From positions 124,001 to 188,000 of the forward strand of contig NZ_AVPU01000003.1 of the NCBI RefSeq assembly GCF_000768355.1: DNA of 64,000 nucleotides. Direction: 5' to 3'. The notes below the pieces were generated by a model. That model was given only the letters and a program-made list of their open reading frames with translations. It ran no database searches and was not told the origin of the DNA. A program made the position numbers and the translations under genes. Shown piece by piece: positions 42,777 through 52,284 of the stretch. Source of the DNA: Lysobacter daejeonensis GH1-9 (GTDB taxonomy: Bacteria > Pseudomonadota > Gammaproteobacteria > Xanthomonadales > Xanthomonadaceae). Within the stretch, counting starts at the first letter, position 1, and every line of letters begins with the position of its first letter.

Positions 42777-43595
42777 ATGAACAAGAACATGCTTGCTGTT
42801 GCACTCGCTTCGCTGGTGGTCGGCGGTGTGGCAGTGGCGGCCTACAACAGTTTCCGGGGCGGTGACGCCCAGGATGCCCAGTTCACCACCGCGACGAATG
42901 GCCAGCCGGCCCCGTCGATCGGAATGGACGCGGGCGCCAACAGCGCCATCGATCCGAACCAGCTTGAGTACGCCGACGTGGTCAACGTCAAGGCGGTCAA
43001 CGAAAAGCAGGCGCAGTACGCCACCGTCCTCGGCACCGAGGCGATCCGCGAGACCAGCACCACCAACAAGCCGCGCGAAGTCTGCGAAGACGTCACCGTG
43101 CAGGAGCGTGCCCCCGAGCGCGACGGCAACGTGGGTGGCACCGTGGCAGGCGCGCTGATCGGTGCGGCCGTGGGTAACCAGGTCGGCGGTGGCGACGGCC
43201 GCAAGGCCGCAACCGTTGCCGGCGCTGTCGCCGGTGGCTATATCGGCAACCGCGTCGATCGCAACCACGTGGGTGGCAAGGTCACCACGCGCACCGAGCG
43301 CCAGTGCCACACCGTTACCGATACCTCGCAGTCGTCCAAGGTGGTGGGCTACAACGTGACCTTCCGCAACCCGGACGGCACCACCGGCACCATGCGCACC
43401 AGCAGCAAGCCGGGTAACCGCATCTCGCTGGGCAGCGAGAACGCGGTGGTGGGCTATGACGTGACCTATCGCTACCAGGGCCAGGAGCGCACCGTGCGCA
43501 TGGAAGAGCGTCCGGCGGGCGAGCGCCTACCGGTTGTCAACGGTGAAGTGGTCACCCAGACCGCGGCTGCCGCAGGCACTGGCAGCAACGGCTGA
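42777..43595 (+). CDS. Glycine-zipper 2TM domain envelope protein
   Basis: 272 residues. N-terminal signal/anchor (MNKNMLAVALASLVVGGVAVAA). The central glycine zipper (GGTVAGALIGAAVGNQVGGG and TVAGAVAGGYIGNRVD; about 120-165) is followed by two related beta stretches, VVGYNVTFRNPDG and VVGYDVTYRYQGQ, which look like an internal duplication. Belongs to the wide glycine-zipper/SlyB-like envelope group and is a second such protein in this window. AGGAGG sits ideally before ATG 42777. Its own terminator follows. Confidence 0.85.
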   Translation: MNKNMLAVALASLVVGGVAVAAYNSFRGGDAQDAQFTTATNGQPAPSIGMDAGANSAIDPNQLEYADVVNVKAVNEKQAQYATVLGTEAIRETSTTNKPREVCEDVTVQERAPERDGNVGGTVAGALIGAAVGNQVGGGDGRKAATVAGAVAGGYIGNRVDRNHVGGKVTTRTERQCHTVTDTSQSSKVVGYNVTFRNPDGTTGTMRTSSKPGNRISLGSENAVVGYDVTYRYQGQERTVRMEERPAGERLPVVNGEVVTQTAAAAGTGSNG

Positions 43596-43625
43596 CAGCG
43601 CTGGCAAGCTGGACGTGAGTTCCCA

Positions 43626-43660
43626 AACGGGGCCGGACCATCCGGCCCCGTTCTGTTTTT
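43626..43660 (+). terminator. Rho-independent terminator after glycine-zipper gene
   Basis: AACGGGGCCGGA (43626-43637) pairs perfectly with TCCGGCCCCGTT (43641-43652), followed by CTGTTTTT. Confidence 0.88.
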
Positions 43661-43699
43661 GCGGGGTGTGGCGGGGTGCCCTGCGCGATCTGGCACCGC

Positions 43700-43705
43700 T
43701 ACAAT
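43700..43705 (+). promoter_or_regulatory. Candidate -10 box for gcdH
   Basis: TACAAT about 35 nt upstream of ATG 43741; no obvious -35. Confidence 0.3.
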
Positions 43706-43740
43706 GACGCCTTTCCTTTGCCCGTTGCCGAGTGCGTCCA

Positions 43741-44903
43741 TGGCCCTGAACCCGTTTGACCTGTTCGACATCCGCTCCCTGCTCACCGAAGAAGAGCGTG
43801 CCGTGCAGGACACCGTGGCGCGTTTCACCAACGAGCGGGTGCTGCCGATCATCGGTGACGCCTTCGACCAGGGCCGCTTCCCGAAGGAGCTGGTCTCCGA
43901 GATCGCCGAACTGGGCCTGCTGGGCTCCTCGTTGCCGGAGAAGTACGGCTGTGCTGGCCTCAACGGCGTCAGCTACGGCCTGATCTGCCAGGAGCTGGAG
44001 CGCGGCGACAGCGGCATCCGCAGCTTTGTCAGCGTGCAGAGCTCGCTGTGCATGTACCCCATCTACGCCTATGGTTCCGAGGAGCAGCGCATGCGCTGGC
44101 TGCCGGACATGGCGGCGGGCAAGGTCATTGGCTGCTTTGGCTTGACCGAGCCGCACGGTGGTTCCGACCCGGCCAACATGAAGACCAATGCCAAGCGCGA
44201 TGGCGCGGACTGGGTCCTCAACGGCTCCAAGATGTGGATCACCAACGGCAACCTAGCCGACATCGCTATCGTCTGGGCACAGACCGAAGATGGTATCCAG
44301 GGCTTCGTGGTCGAGAAGGGCATGCCCGGATTCACCGCGCAGGAGATCAAGCACAAGATGAGCCTGCGCGCTTCGGTCACCAGCGCGCTGTTCTTCGACA
44401 ACGTGCGCGTGCCGGAGGCAAATCGCCTGCCAAACGTCAAGGGCCTGAAGGGGCCGCTGGGCTGCCTTACGCAGGCGCGCTACGGCATCACCTGGGGCCC
44501 GATCGGCGCGGCCATTGCGTGCCTTGAGGAAGTGCTGGGCTACACCAAGGAGCGCATCCTGTTCGACCGCCCGGTGGCGGCCACGCAGAGCGCGCAGATC
44601 AAGATGGCCGAGATGGCTCGCCGCATCACCCTGGCGCAGCTGCTGGTGCTGCAGCTGGGCCGTTTGAAGGATGCCGGCACCATGCAGCCTGCGCAGGTGT
44701 CGCTGGCCAAGTGGAACAACTGCCGCATGGCCATCGACATCGCGCGCGAGTGCCGTGACCTCCTGGGCGGCGCCGGCATCACCACCGAGCATTCGGCCAT
44801 CCGTCATGCGCTCAACCTGGAATCGGTCATCACCTACGAGGGCACCGAAACCGTGCACCAGCTGGTGATCGGCCGCGAGCTGACCGGCATCAACGCGTTC
44901 TGA
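43741..44903 (+). CDS. gcdH: Glutaryl-CoA dehydrogenase-like acyl-CoA dehydrogenase
   Basis: 387-residue flavoprotein. Acyl-CoA dehydrogenase landmarks are CFGLTEPHGGSDP and KMWITNGNLADIAIVWAQ. The catalytic base is in ITYEGTETVHQLVIGRELTG; the TYEGT motif with a C-terminal GINAF end is the glutaryl-CoA dehydrogenase style. That enzyme converts glutaryl-CoA to crotonyl-CoA in lysine/tryptophan breakdown. The next gene, a fused 2-oxoacid dehydrogenase E1, begins about 100 nt downstream. Substrate is inferred from sequence style only. Confidence 0.88.
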
Positions 44904-45006
44904 TTTCCGGCCCGCGCCGGCGTGGCGCGGGTACGAACCTGCGCCCCGCGCCGGCACGGCCCAATGCGACGTGCGGGCAGGGGCGCCTTTACCGAGCCCC
45001 TTCCGC

Positions 45007-47289
45007 ATGTTCGCCAACGTTCCGAACCCCATTCCGGCCCGCATGAAGGGCCTCAACCGCGCCGAAATCTGCGACGTCAACTTCACCGAGTTCGTGAAGG
45101 CGTGGGACGGCCAGCGCCAGGCCCGGCCGGCACCGGGTGAGGCGATCCTCGACGGCAGCGCGCTGGACGCGCAGGGTTTTCGCGACCTGTTCGAGTCGCA
45201 GCTGGTCAGCCGCCACCTCGACCTGATGGCGCGCGTGCTGCGCGTGCAGAACAAGGTCTTCTATACCATTGGCTCCTCCGGCCACGAGGGCAATGCGATG
45301 GTGGCGCGTGCGGCGCGTCATACCGACCCCGCTTTCCTGCACTACCGCTCTGGCGGTTTCATGGCCGAGCGCTTCCGCAAGCTGCCGGGCATGGACCCGA
45401 TCATGGACTCTGCGCTGTCGTTCGCGGCCAGCAAGGACGACCCGGCCAGCGGCGGCCGCCACAAGGTGTGGGGCAGCAAGCCGTTGTGGGTGCTGCCGCA
45501 GACCTCGACCATTGCCTCGCACCTGCCCAAGGCGCTGGGCACCGCGGTGGCCATCGAGGCAGGTAAGCGGCTCGGCACGCAGCTGCCGGTTCCCGATGAC
45601 AGCATTGCCATCTGCTCGTTCGGTGACGCCTCGGCCAACCACGCCACCGCGCAGACCGCGTTCAACGCTGCCTCGTGGACCGCGTACCAGAAGCTGCCGG
45701 CCCCCGTGCTGTTCGTGTGCGAGGACAACGGCATCGGCATCTCGGTGAAGACGCCCACGGGCTGGATCGCCGAGAGCATGCGCAACCGGCCCGATCTGGA
45801 CTACTTCTTCGCCGACGGCCTCGACCTCGCGGCCGGTTACGGCCAGGTGCAGGCGGCGGTGGAGCATTGCCGACGCACGCGTCGCCCGACGTTCCTGCAC
45901 CTGCGCACCACGCGCATCATGGGTCACGCCGGCACCGACTTCGAGATCGAGTGGCGCAGCGTCGAAGAGCTGTGTGCGGTGGAAGCCTCCGATCCGCTGC
46001 TGCGCTCGGCAGCCATCGCCATCGAGTCCGGGTTGATGAGTAAGGACGAGGTGCTGGAGCTGTACGAGGCGACGCGTCGCAAGTGCTTCGCCGCGGCCGA
46101 AGAGGCTGATCGCCGGCCGAAGCTGGATTCGCTGGCCGACGTGGTTGCGCCACTGGCGCCATACACCCCGGCCAAGGTGCAGGCCGAAGCCGAGCGCACC
46201 GACTACGCCGACCGCCGCCTGGCCGCTTTCGGCAGTGAAGCGAAGCTGCCCGAGAACCAGCCGCCGCGCCACCTGGCCATCCAGATCAACCAGGCGCTGC
46301 ACGACATCTTCGCCAAGTACCCGGACACGCTGCTGTTCGGTGAGGACGTGGCGCAGAAGGGTGGCGTCTACACCGTCACCAAGGGGCTGCAGAAGGCCTT
46401 CGGTCCGCGCCGCGTGTTCAACACGCTGCTCGACGAAACGATGATCCTGGGCATGGCACAGGGTTTCGCCAACATGGGCATGCTGCCCATTCCCGAGATC
46501 CAGTACCTGGCGTACTTCCACAACGCCTGCGACCAGATCCGCGGCGAAGCGGCCAGCCTGCAGTTCTTCAGCAACAACCAGTACGCCAACCCGATGGTGG
46601 TGCGCATCGCGGGCCTGGGCTACCAGCGCGGCTTCGGCGGCCACTTCCACAACGATAACTCGATCACCGCGCTGCGTGACATCCCGGGCCTGGTGGTGGG
46701 TTGTCCGTCGCGCGGCGACGACGCAGCGACCATGCTGCGCACGCTGACCGCACTGTCCAAGGTGGATGGGCGCGTCAGCGTGTTCCTCGAGCCGATCGCG
46801 TTGTACATGACCAAGGACCTGTACGAAGCGGGTGACGGCCAGTGGCTGACCACCTACCCGGCGCCGGGCGAGGCCATGACGCTGGGCGAGGGCCGCGAGT
46901 ACTTGCCCGAAAATGGCGGCAACGGCGATGACCTGGTGATCTTCACGTACGGCAACGGCGTGCCGATGAGCCTGCGCGCCGCGCGCCGCATCGAGCAGAA
47001 GCATGGCTGGAAGGCGAGGGTGGTGGACCTGCGCTGGCTGGTACCGCTCAACGAGCAGTACATCCGCGAGCAGGCCAGGACCGCCAAGCGCATCCTGATC
47101 GTGGACGAAGGTCGCCACAGCGCCGGCGTGGGCGAGGGCGTGCTCACCGCGATCGCCGAGGGTGGCTATGGCGCGCGTCCGTTCCAACGCGTGGTGGGTG
47201 CCGATACCTACACGCCGCTGGCGGGCGCGGCGTTCCTCGTCATTCCGGCCGACGACGACATCGTCGCGGCTGCCGATCGATTGGCCTGA
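45007..47289 (+). CDS. Fused alpha/beta 2-oxoacid dehydrogenase E1 component
   Basis: 760 residues: an E1 alpha domain (about 60-390) with GSSGHEGNA, the TPP motif GDASANHATAQTAFN and CEDNGIGIS, then an E1 beta domain (about 415-760) with GEDVAQKGGVYTVTKGL, YLAYFHNACDQ and IVDEGRHSAGVGEG. In most bacteria these are two subunits (as in branched-chain oxoacid dehydrogenase); here they form one chain. It decarboxylates a 2-oxoacid and passes the acyl group to a lipoyl E2, which is not in the window. ATG 45007 is chosen over an upstream GTG. Confidence 0.88.
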   Translation: MFANVPNPIPARMKGLNRAEICDVNFTEFVKAWDGQRQARPAPGEAILDGSALDAQGFRDLFESQLVSRHLDLMARVLRVQNKVFYTIGSSGHEGNAMVARAARHTDPAFLHYRSGGFMAERFRKLPGMDPIMDSALSFAASKDDPASGGRHKVWGSKPLWVLPQTSTIASHLPKALGTAVAIEAGKRLGTQLPVPDDSIAICSFGDASANHATAQTAFNAASWTAYQKLPAPVLFVCEDNGIGISVKTPTGWIAESMRNRPDLDYFFADGLDLAAGYGQVQAAVEHCRRTRRPTFLHLRTTRIMGHAGTDFEIEWRSVEELCAVEASDPLLRSAAIAIESGLMSKDEVLELYEATRRKCFAAAEEADRRPKLDSLADVVAPLAPYTPAKVQAEAERTDYADRRLAAFGSEAKLPENQPPRHLAIQINQALHDIFAKYPDTLLFGEDVAQKGGVYTVTKGLQKAFGPRRVFNTLLDETMILGMAQGFANMGMLPIPEIQYLAYFHNACDQIRGEAASLQFFSNNQYANPMVVRIAGLGYQRGFGGHFHNDNSITALRDIPGLVVGCPSRGDDAATMLRTLTALSKVDGRVSVFLEPIALYMTKDLYEAGDGQWLTTYPAPGEAMTLGEGREYLPENGGNGDDLVIFTYGNGVPMSLRAARRIEQKHGWKARVVDLRWLVPLNEQYIREQARTAKRILIVDEGRHSAGVGEGVLTAIAEGGYGARPFQRVVGADTYTPLAGAAFLVIPADDDIVAAADRLA

Positions 47290-47300
47290 GGTTAGGGCCG

Positions 47301-47327
47301 ACAGGCGGCCTTCGCCAGGCCGCCTGT
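47301..47327. terminator. Hairpin between convergent E1 and ygfZ genes
   Basis: ACAGGCGGCC (47301-47310) pairs perfectly with GGCCGCCTGT (47318-47327), 12 nt after the E1 stop. No strong U-tract. Confidence 0.5.
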
Positions 47328-47428
47328 GGCTGGTCTCGTTGGCGGTGAACGCGCAATTAGGACGCCGCCAAACGAGATTCAGGCCAGCTGGCGGCAGGCC
47401 GCATCACGCGACGGCCCAATTCATCGGC

Positions 47429-48346
47429 TCAGCGGGACAATCCTCCCAGCAGTGAGGCTTCCACTACCGGAGCTTCGCTCACGGTCAGCGCCGCAGATGC
47501 GTCGCGTTCCAGTGGCACCACCGCCAAGCCGAGCTGTCGCTCTTTGCCGGTCGCCGATGACACGAGGGCGCCCAGTGGGCTGCCAGCGGCGTGAACCTCG
47601 GCGCCCGCTTCAAACGGCACCGTGCCTGCCACAAGCATCAGCCCGCGCTTCACTTTTCCGAGGAAGTGGGTGCGCGCCACGATTTCCTGGCCCGGGTAAC
47701 AGCCCTTCTTGACGCTGAAGCCCTGCAATCGTTCCAGCGAGAGCTGTTGCGGCGTCCAGTGCTCCACCTGGCTCGCGGGCAGGCGGGGCAGCCCGTGGCG
47801 GAGGTCCGCCGCCGCCCACTCGGCCTCCAGCGCGGGGGATGGCACCTCGGGCGATGCCGAGACGTACAACGCCCTCGGCCCGCCGTCGCCGCTCATGTCC
47901 AGCTCCACGTAGGGCGAGCTGTCCGACACTTCATCCGCGAGTGGCGCCTGCGCACTCGGCCCGGCAATGCCCGACGCCAAGGCTCCCGATGCGGCCAAGG
48001 GGGCGCCAAATCGTCCGGCGACATGCAGGTCATCGCGCACGGCAATGGCGACCTTGCTCCGGAACACAAAGCGCTTCAGCGCATCGGCGAGCTGGTTCGG
48101 GTCCGCATCCGGCAGCAGCAGCCACAGTGTCTCCGCATCCACGCGCAGGAGGGCAAACAGCGCGATCACGCGCCCCTTGGGCGTCAACCAGCCGTTCCAC
48201 TGCCACTGCCCGTCGACAAGCCGCGTGACGTCGTTCATGAACTGCGCCTGCGCGAATGTCAGCGCGTCGCGCCCCGAAAGGGCCATAAGACGATGGTTGG
48301 AGAGGGCAAAAAGCCCGTCCGGCGTAGCGTGCGACTTGTCTGACAT
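47429..48346 (-). CDS. ygfZ: Folate-binding protein YgfZ (Fe-S cluster/tRNA modification factor)
   Basis: 305 residues with a glycine-cleavage T-protein-like fold. The YgfZ signature with its key cysteine is in SVKKGCYPGQEIVARTHFLGK, a close match to the consensus KGCYxGQE. YgfZ uses tetrahydrofolate to support repair or assembly of some Fe-S enzymes. The short divergent spacing (29 nt) to the SDHAF4-like gene and the succinate dehydrogenase cluster is suggestive, since SdhB is an Fe-S protein. ATG 48346 (MSDKSH) is chosen over 48364, whose first residues overlap the divergent region. Confidence 0.9.
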   Translation of the reverse strand: MSDKSHATPDGLFALSNHRLMALSGRDALTFAQAQFMNDVTRLVDGQWQWNGWLTPKGRVIALFALLRVDAETLWLLLPDADPNQLADALKRFVFRSKVAIAVRDDLHVAGRFGAPLAASGALASGIAGPSAQAPLADEVSDSSPYVELDMSGDGGPRALYVSASPEVPSPALEAEWAAADLRHGLPRLPASQVEHWTPQQLSLERLQGFSVKKGCYPGQEIVARTHFLGKVKRGLMLVAGTVPFEAGAEVHAAGSPLGALVSSATGKERQLGLAVVPLERDASAALTVSEAPVVEASLLGGLSR

Positions 48347-48375
48347 GGGTGCGGGGCTTAACATTCAGGGTTCAG

Positions 48376-48564
48376 ATGATAGGTCAAAGCGCTCACGACG
48401 CAGCTTCCGAACCCTCGCCCCAGCCCGCGGCCGAGCCGGTCACCAAGCCCGACACGACCCAGGACACGCCGCAGCCCATGCCAATGGAGCACGGCGGACG
48501 CGAAGGACTTGACCCCGTCCGCTACGGCGACTGGGAAAAGAACGGCCGCTGCATCGACTTCTGA
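48376..48564 (+). CDS. DUF1674 protein, SDHAF4-like succinate dehydrogenase assembly factor
   Basis: 62 residues: a disordered proline/threonine-rich N-terminal half and a conserved C-terminus GGREGLDPVRYGDWEKNGRC ending IDF. This matches the DUF1674 family, whose eukaryotic member SDHAF4 binds flavinylated SdhA during assembly. It lies 83 nt before sdhC on the same strand, supporting that role. ATG 48376 is used in preference to a GTG at 48349. Confidence 0.88.
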   Translation: MIGQSAHDAASEPSPQPAAEPVTKPDTTQDTPQPMPMEHGGREGLDPVRYGDWEKNGRCIDF

Positions 48565-48647
48565 CGCTGACCCGCATCCCGCACTTTCCGCCGATCCATC
48601 GTCCCGCCACGCGGCCTCGCCGCCCAGCCGAGAGACAACGCACGCTC

Positions 48648-49055
48648 ATGGCCGATAACCCACGCGTTCGCGAACGTCCCTTGTCGCCACACCTGCAGGT
48701 TTACAGCTGGCAGGTTCAGATGGTGACCTCCATCATCCATCGTGCGACGGGTGTCATCCTTGCCATCGGCAGCCTGATCGTGCTCTGGGCACTGCTCAAG
48801 CTCGCCGCCGGTCCCGAGCAGTGGGCCGAAGTGGCCGCCTGCGCAACATCGCCGCTGGGCTTCCTGGTCCTGTTCGGGTGGAGCTGGGCGCTGGCCTACC
48901 ACCTGATCAACGGCATCCGTCATCTGCTGCAGGACGCCGGCTACGGTTTCAAGATCGAAGCCTTCGTGCGCAGCAGCTGGATCAGCATTTTCGGCAGCCT
49001 GGTTGTCACTGCACTGATCTGGGTCGTCGCCATGATGCAGCGAGGTGGTGCATGA
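48648..49055 (+). CDS. sdhC: Succinate dehydrogenase cytochrome b556 subunit
   Basis: 135 residues with three membrane helices. RPLSPHLQVY and SIIHRATGVIL contain the quinone and haem-associated Ser/His residues. The protein anchors the SDH catalytic subunits and binds haem b and ubiquinone. It overlaps sdhD by ATGA, so translation is coupled. Confidence 0.93.
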   Translation: MADNPRVRERPLSPHLQVYSWQVQMVTSIIHRATGVILAIGSLIVLWALLKLAAGPEQWAEVAACATSPLGFLVLFGWSWALAYHLINGIRHLLQDAGYGFKIEAFVRSSWISIFGSLVVTALIWVVAMMQRGGA

Positions 49056-49450
49056 GCGCTAACAACTCCCGTCTCCGTAACCCGTTGAAAACCGCGCGCG
49101 GTCTCGGCTCGGCGAAGGATGGCACCCATCACTTCATCGTCCAGCGCATTACCGCGGTCGCGCTGGTTTTCCTTGGCCTGTACGTGCTTGGGCTGGTGGT
49201 GTTCAACGCCGGCGCCGACTACGCGACCGTGCGCGCCACCGTCGCCAACCCGTTCAACGCCACCGTGCTGGTCGCGTTCCTGGTCGCGATGTTCTGGCAC
49301 GCCCAGTTGGGCCTGCAGGTCATCGTCGAGGACTACGTGCATACGCCGGGCTTGGCCGTGGCGTCGCAACTGCTGATCCGCTTCATCTGTGCCCTCGCTG
49401 CGATTGCCAGCGTGCTGGCTGTCATCCGCATCGCGCTGGGCGGCCTGTAA
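49052..49450 (+). CDS. sdhD: Succinate dehydrogenase hydrophobic membrane anchor
   Basis: 132 residues with three membrane helices. HHFIVQRITAVALVFLG at the N-terminus and the WHAQLGLQVIVEDYVH motif supply the second haem-ligand histidine and the quinone-site region. ATGA overlap with sdhC; sdhA starts 33 nt after the stop. Confidence 0.93.
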   Translation: MSANNSRLRNPLKTARGLGSAKDGTHHFIVQRITAVALVFLGLYVLGLVVFNAGADYATVRATVANPFNATVLVAFLVAMFWHAQLGLQVIVEDYVHTPGLAVASQLLIRFICALAAIASVLAVIRIALGGL

Positions 49451-49483
49451 GCCGTCGCCGCCCAAGCTAGAGGACACCGATCC

Positions 49484-51277
49484 ATGGCATCCGCCTACAA
49501 GATCCAGGAACACACCTTCGACATGGTGGTCGTCGGCGCCGGCGGCGCCGGCCTGCGCGCCACCTTTGGCCTGGCCCAGAAGGGCCTGAAGACCGCTTGC
49601 ATCACCAAGGTCTTCCCGACCCGTTCGCACACCGTGGCGGCGCAGGGCGGCGTGGCCGCGGCGCTGGCCAACATGGGCGAGGACGACTGGCGCTACCACT
49701 TCTTCGATACCGTCAAGGGTTCGGACTGGCTGGGCGACCAGGACGCCATCGAGTACATGTGCAAGGAAGCGATTCCGGCCATCATCGAGCTCGAGCACTA
49801 TGGCGTGCCGTTCTCGCGTACCGACGACGGCAAGATCTACCAGCGTCCGTTCGGCGGCATGACCACGCGCTTCGGCGAAGGCCCGCCGGCGCAGCGCACC
49901 TGCGCAGCCGCCGACCGCACCGGCCACGCCATCCTGCACACCCTGTACCAGCAGTCGCTGGCGCATGACGCGCAGTTCTTCATCGAATACTTCGCGCTCG
50001 ACCTGATCATGGACGAACACGGCGCCTGCCGTGGCGTGCTCGCCCTGGACATGGCCGAAGGCACGCTGCACCTGTTCAAGGCGCAGGGCACGGTGCTGGC
50101 CACCGGCGGTTACGGCCGCGCCTATTTCAGCGCCACCTCTGCACACACCTGCACCGGCGACGGCGGCGGGATGGCGCTGCGCGCCGGCCTGGGCATGCAG
50201 GACATGGAGTTCGTGCAGTTCCATCCGACCGGCATCTACGGCGCGGGCTGCCTGATCACCGAAGGCGTGCGCGGCGAAGGCGGCATCCTGCGCAACAGCA
50301 ATGGCGAGCGCTTCATGGAGCGCTACGCCCCGAGCGTGAAGGACCTCGCCCCTCGCGACATGGTCAGCCGCTCGATGACGATCGAGATCCGCGAAGGCCG
50401 CGGCGTCGGCGAGCACAAGGACCACATCCTGCTCGACCTGACCCACCTCGGTCCCGAGGTCATCCACGAGAAGCTGCCGGGCATCGCCGAGTCGGCGCGC
50501 ATCTTTGCCGGCGTGGACGTGGAGAAGCAGCCGATCCCGGTGATCCCGACCGTGCACTACAACATGGGCGGCATCCCGACCAACTACCACGGCGAAGTGG
50601 TGCAGCTGCGCGACGGCAACCCCGACGCAGTGGTGCCGGGCCTGTACGCCATCGGCGAAGCCGCGTGCGTGTCGGTGCATGGCGCCAACCGCCTGGGCTC
50701 CAACTCGCTGCTCGACCTGGTGGTGTTCGGTCGCGCGGTCGCCAACCGCGCCGCCGAAACCGTCAAGCGTGATGGCAAGCAGGCCAAGCTGGCCAGCGAT
50801 GCCTGCGACAAGGCGCTGTCCCGCCTGGACAAGCTGCGCAACGCCAACGGCGGCACGCCGACGTCGGTCATCCGCGACAAGATGCAGCGCACCATGCAGG
50901 CCGACGCCGCCGTGTTCCGCACGGGCGAGACGCTGGCCGAGGGCGTCGCCAAGATGCGCGATATCCATGCGTCCTTCGCTGACGTCAAGGTCACCGACCG
51001 CTCGCTGATCTGGAACTCTGACCTGATCGAGACCTTCGAGCTGTCCAACCTGCTGGACCAGGCCCTGGTCACGATTGTCTCCGCCGAGAACCGCAAGGAG
51101 TCCCGTGGCGCCCATGCCCGCGAGGACTTCCCGGATCGCGACGACGCCAACTGGCAGAAGCACACCCTGTGCTCGGTGGACGAAGCCGGCAACACCAAGA
51201 TCGACTACCGTCCGGTGCACATGTACACGCTCAGCGGCGACGTCGACGTCATCCCGCCGAAGAAGCGCGTTTACTGA
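49484..51277 (+). CDS. sdhA: Succinate dehydrogenase flavoprotein subunit
   Basis: 597 residues. FAD-binding loop [17 protein letters not shown]; the covalent FAD histidine lies in [10 protein letters not shown]. Active-site residues fall in the [20 protein letters not shown] and [18 protein letters not shown] regions. The C-terminus ends with PPKKRVY, typical of SdhA. Oxidises succinate to fumarate, passing electrons to SdhB. AGAGGA precedes the start. The long antisense frame across this gene is a composition artefact. Confidence 0.96.
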   Translation: MASAYKIQEHTFDMVVVGAGGAGLRATFGLAQKGLKTACITKVFPTRSHTVAAQGGVAAALANMGEDDWRYHFFDTVKGSDWLGDQDAIEYMCKEAIPAIIELEHYGVPFSRTDDGKIYQRPFGGMTTRFGEGPPAQRTCAAADRTGHAILHTLYQQSLAHDAQFFIEYFALDLIMDEHGACRGVLALDMAEGTLHLFKAQGTVLATGGYGRAYFSATSAHTCTGDGGGMALRAGLGMQDMEFVQFHPTGIYGAGCLITEGVRGEGGILRNSNGERFMERYAPSVKDLAPRDMVSRSMTIEIREGRGVGEHKDHILLDLTHLGPEVIHEKLPGIAESARIFAGVDVEKQPIPVIPTVHYNMGGIPTNYHGEVVQLRDGNPDAVVPGLYAIGEAACVSVHGANRLGSNSLLDLVVFGRAVANRAAETVKRDGKQAKLASDACDKALSRLDKLRNANGGTPTSVIRDKMQRTMQADAAVFRTGETLAEGVAKMRDIHASFADVKVTDRSLIWNSDLIETFELSNLLDQALVTIVSAENRKESRGAHAREDFPDRDDANWQKHTLCSVDEAGNTKIDYRPVHMYTLSGDVDVIPPKKRVY

Positions 51278-51295
51278 TCTGGAGCGAGCACACCC

Positions 51296-52078
51296 GTGGC
51301 CGAATTCAACCTCCCGAAGAACTCGCAGATCCAGAAGGGCCGGCATTGGCCGACGGCTGGCGCCAAGCAGCCGCGCACCTTCAAGGTCTACCGCTGGAAC
51401 CCCGACGACGGCATGAACCCGCGTGTGGACACCTATGAGGTGGACATGGCGACGTGCGGTCCGATGGTCCTGGACGCGCTGATCAAGATCAAGAACGAGA
51501 TCGACCCGACCCTGACCTTCCGCCGTTCGTGCCGCGAGGGCATCTGCGGTTCGTGCGCGATGAACATCGACGGCACCAACACGCTGGCCTGCACCAAGGC
51601 GATCGAGGACTGCGGCAAGGGCGAGGTTCCGATCTACCCGCTGCCGCACATGGAAGTGGTCAAGGACCTGGTGCCGGACCTGACCCACTTCTACGCACAA
51701 TACGCGTCGATCAAGCCGTGGCTGCGCACGCAGAGTGCGACTCCGTCCGACCGTGAGCGCCTGCAGTCGCCGGAAGACCGCAAGAAGCTCGATGGCCTGT
51801 ACGAATGCATCCTCTGCGCGTGCTGCTCGACCAGTTGCCCGAGCTACTGGTGGAACGGTGACCGCTATCTCGGCCCGGCGATCCTGCTGCAGGCCTACCG
51901 CTGGATCATCGACAGCCGCGATGAGGACACCGGTGCGCGCCTGGACGACCTGGAAGACCCGTTCAAGCTGTACCGCTGCCACACCATCATGAACTGCGCA
52001 CGTACCTGTCCGAAGGGTCTGAACCCGGCGCAGGCCATCGGTGAGATCAAGAAGCTGATGCTGGCGCGTCGCGTCTGA
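51296..52078 (+). CDS. sdhB: Succinate dehydrogenase iron-sulfur subunit
   Basis: 260 residues. The [2Fe-2S] cysteines are in [15 protein letters not shown] and downstream LAC. The [4Fe-4S] and [3Fe-4S] cysteines are in [15 protein letters not shown] and [17 protein letters not shown]. The GTG start at 51296 follows GGAGCG; no ATG is suitably placed. Operon order is C-D-A-B with a terminator after sdhB. Confidence 0.96.
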   Translation: MAEFNLPKNSQIQKGRHWPTAGAKQPRTFKVYRWNPDDGMNPRVDTYEVDMATCGPMVLDALIKIKNEIDPTLTFRRSCREGICGSCAMNIDGTNTLACTKAIEDCGKGEVPIYPLPHMEVVKDLVPDLTHFYAQYASIKPWLRTQSATPSDRERLQSPEDRKKLDGLYECILCACCSTSCPSYWWNGDRYLGPAILLQAYRWIIDSRDEDTGARLDDLEDPFKLYRCHTIMNCARTCPKGLNPAQAIGEIKKLMLARRV

Positions 52079-52100
52079 CGCGAGCCGCAGATGATTGCTT

Positions 52101-52134
52101 CCGGGCCCGCCGCGTGCGGGCCCGGTTGTTTTGG
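52101..52134 (+). terminator. Rho-independent terminator of sdhCDAB
   Basis: CCGGGCCCGC (52101-52110) and GCGGGCCCGG (52116-52125) form a 10-bp perfect stem followed by TTGTTTTGG. It separates sdhCDAB from the MAPEG/sdhE genes. Confidence 0.85.
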
Positions 52135-52167
52135 GAGCAGGCATCGCTCGCCGCATCACCCGAGACC

Positions 52168-52193
52168 GGGGTGGGGTGGGGTGGGGTGGGGTG
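52168..52193 (+). repeat. Tandem GGGGT array
   Basis: Five consecutive GGGGT units (52168-52192) run into a further GG, about 35 nt past the sdhB terminator and about 95 nt before the MAPEG start codon. Such G4 tracts can form a G-quadruplex on the non-template strand and are prone to length change. No other tandem array of this type is seen in the window. Confidence 0.8.
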
Positions 52194-52231
52194 GAACAGG
52201 GCGAGAAGGCACGGTTTTCGGCGTCTACAGG

Positions 52232-52237
52232 TATAGT
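52232..52237 (+). promoter_or_regulatory. Candidate -10 box for the MAPEG-sdhE-ygfX unit
   Basis: TATAGT, about 48 nt upstream of ATG 52285; no good -35 is seen. Confidence 0.3.
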
Positions 52238-52284
52238 CCAGCCACGCTGGGTCGTCGTGGCCCACCACCATGGAGGTCCTCGCG

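Noticed and set aside
44911-44931. Hairpin CCCGCGCC/GGCGCGGG between gcdH and the E1 gene
   Set aside because: 8-bp stem of low complexity with no U-tract; not enough to call a terminator or to separate the two genes.
45007-47289. Tungsten formylmethanofuran dehydrogenase, a label sometimes attached to Xanthomonad relatives of this protein
   Set aside because: The sequence carries TPP-dependent E1 alpha and beta motifs and no molybdopterin/tungsten or Fe-S motifs.
48941-52159. 1072-codon open frame antisense to sdhA/sdhB
   Set aside because: Mirrors the codon structure of sdhCDAB in a GC-rich genome; translation is His/Val/Arg-rich without recognisable domains, while the plus strand encodes complete conserved subunits.
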